Shown: positions 4,818 to 6,038 of the stretch, piece after piece | How positions within the stretch are numbered: the stretch's first letter is position 1 | How the letters are laid out: each line of letters begins with the position of its first letter | Source: Chloroflexota bacterium | GTDB lineage: Bacteria; Chloroflexota; Anaerolineae; Anaerolineales; UBA11858 | Length of the DNA stretch: 6,038 nt | Direction: 5' to 3' | Assembly: GCA_003513015.1 (NCBI GenBank) | Contig: DOTA01000027.1 | Coordinates: 9,879-15,916, forward strand | Notes under the pieces: generated by a model | Database searches by the model: none | The model's input: the letters and a program-made list of their open reading frames with translations, nothing else | Told to the model about the DNA's origin: nothing | Program-made: the position numbers and the translations under genes

Positions 4818-6038
4818 TTAATGGGTCAGGGCAATCACTTCGAATTCATTCGGCAGTGTGTTGGCCTCGCGCACGGGCAAAGGCGGGTCGGGGTTGACAA
4901 TCAAGCGCCGGTAGGTGAAGGTTACCACCCAACCCATGATGATCGCGCTCACCACACCCGGCGCCCAGGCTCCCAATGAACCGAGCAGGTAGCCGCCCAT
5001 GCTGGGAGCCACCACGCGGGTGCTGCTCTCCAGCGAGGCCGCCAACCCCAAGGTGCCACCGATTTCTTCGGGGTAGACCGCTTTGGTCAGGGCACTGTTG
5101 ATCACCGTGCCAAGTACCCCGCCCGCGTAAGCCAGGGGCAGTAGCACGATCAGCAGTACGGGCACATTGGGGGTGAAGGCCCAGGCCAAGAGTGCGCCGG
5201 TCATAATAATTGTACTGGAAAAGATCAGGCTGCGTTCACTGAAACGTTTGGTGAGCATGCCGATGGCGCCGCCCTGAATGAAAGCTGCCAATACGCCGAC
5301 ATACGTCAGGATAAAACCGGTTTGGCGGACATCCAGGGAAAGTTGGTATTGGGCATAAAGTGGGAAAACGGTTTGGAAGGTGGCAAAGGCCAACCCAAAA
5401 AAGAAGCGGATGTGTAGCAACGGCCCCACCCGGGGGCGATTGATGGCCAGCCACAAAGCTTTGGCTGAGAGTTTGGGACGCTCGCGCTGGGCTGCTGCTG
5501 CCCGTTTCTCGTCCGTCAAAGATTCGGGCAGCCAGAAATATACGGAGATTAGGTTGATGGTCGCCAGTGCGGCAGCTACGAAGGCCGGTACGGCGAAACC
5601 CCAGGTGCTCAACAATCCACCTGCGGCTGGCCCGATGATGAAGCCCAAACCGAAAGCGGCCCCCAGTAATCCCAAACCCTTGGCGCGGTTTTCGGCATCG
5701 GTTACATCAGTGATATAAGCCTGCGCCACCGAGATATTGCCGCCGGTCAGCCCATCGAGGATGCGGCTGAAAAATAACAAGGCCATAATCAGCGGGGCCG
5801 CGGAAACCCCCAGACTGGTTGCCAAACTGCGTCCCAGGGGATCGGCGATTGCCAGGATTAGAAATCCCAGCACCGTGCCAGCGATGCTCACCAATAAAAT
5901 CGGCCGCCGCCCATATCGGTCGGAGAGACGTCCCAAAATGGGTGCGCCGATGAGTTGCGCTGCGGCATAGGAGGCTGTCAGTAGCCCAACCAGAAAGGGA
6001 GTGGCCCCGTATTGCTCGGCATAGAAAGGCAGCAGGGG
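4818..6038 (-). CDS. MFS transporter, TetA-like DHA1 type (5' end outside the window)
   Basis: 406 residues are visible; the frame is open to base 6038, so the initiator and first part of transmembrane helix 1 are missing. Residues 1-34 (PLLPFYAEQYGATPFLVGLL and on) continue upstream of the first TTG in the frame, so that TTG is not the start. Family signatures: major facilitator motif A GRLSDRYGRRP at 36-46 between helices 2 and 3; SRILDGLTGGNISVAQAYITDVTD at about 91-114, very like the TetA helix 4 region with the conserved Arg; and GFIIGPAAGGLL at about 132-143, resembling motif C of antiporters. Twelve helices are expected, with a basic central loop near 176-195 (DEKRAAAAQRERPK). It is probably a proton-coupled exporter of small organic compounds; the substrate cannot be told from sequence. 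It is the first visible gene of the operon and is followed by the hairpin region and the Staygreen gene, so a tetrapyrrole-related substrate is conceivable but unproven. Confidence 0.93.
   Translation of the reverse strand, partial: PLLPFYAEQYGATPFLVGLLTASYAAAQLIGAPILGRLSDRYGRRPILLVSIAGTVLGFLILAIADPLGRSLATSLGVSAAPLIMALLFFSRILDGLTGGNISVAQAYITDVTDAENRAKGLGLLGAAFGLGFIIGPAAGGLLSTWGFAVPAFVAAALATINLISVYFWLPESLTDEKRAAAAQRERPKLSAKALWLAINRPRVGPLLHIRFFFGLAFATFQTVFPLYAQYQLSLDVRQTGFILTYVGVLAAFIQGGAIGMLTKRFSERSLIFSSTIIMTGALLAWAFTPNVPVLLIVLLPLAYAGGVLGTVINSALTKAVYPEEIGGTLGLAASLESSTRVVAPSMGGYLLGSLGAWAPGVVSAIIMGWVVTFTYRRLIVNPDPPLPVREANTLPNEFEVIALTH

Noticed and set aside
4818..5936. MFS transporter starting at the TTG at 5936
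   Set aside because: The upstream codons continue the same frame with a clear transmembrane helix and loop leading into motif A, so the gene runs off the window instead of starting here.

Overview
The window reads as a piece of a bacterial chromosome, most likely from Chloroflexota and probably class Anaerolineae. This is an inference from gene content: a SpoVS-type small protein, a bacterial Staygreen (SGR) Mg-dechelatase homologue of the kind I recall from Anaerolineae genomes, a tandem-repeat YccF protein and an apparent selenoprotein. No rRNA, tRNA, CRISPR array, insertion sequence or integrase is visible.

Left part (1-1003, minus strand): the N-terminal third of pdxS (PLP synthase subunit), cut by the window edge, preceded by its own sigma70-like promoter. 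Upstream of it is a spoVS-like gene with its own promoter and a downstream intrinsic terminator that separates the two units. The 314-base gap between them (399-712) holds that terminator, the pdxS promoter and an AT-rich inverted repeat; I see no gene in it. Middle part (1004-2530): a short divergent promoter region, then galK on the plus strand (a GHMP-family galactokinase with an unusual Ser in the sugar-binding motif). It converges on a minus-strand yccF gene (2548-2916), which has a strong intrinsic terminator between the two stops.

Right part (3043-6038, minus strand): a compact apparent operon, in transcription order: MFS transporter (5' end outside the window), Staygreen/Mg-dechelatase homologue, membrane-anchored alpha/beta hydrolase, and a peroxiredoxin-like protein. 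The last three genes are joined by two identical 8-base overlaps of the form ATGNGTAA, each preceded by a GGAGG ribosome binding site. Between the transporter and the Staygreen gene is an 11-bp hairpin whose arms can re-pair with the Staygreen Shine-Dalgarno sequence.

The most notable points are: (1) the peroxiredoxin-like gene carries an in-frame TGA exactly where the family has the first Cys of its CPFC motif, followed 25 bases later by a hairpin with a G in its apical loop, so it is probably a selenoprotein that standard gene callers would truncate; (2) a Staygreen homologue sits in one operon with a Ser hydrolase, a transporter and a thiol/selenol redox protein, which suggests an undescribed tetrapyrrole (chlorophyll-type) handling module. 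That function is a hypothesis drawn from neighbourhood; the sequence alone does not prove it.
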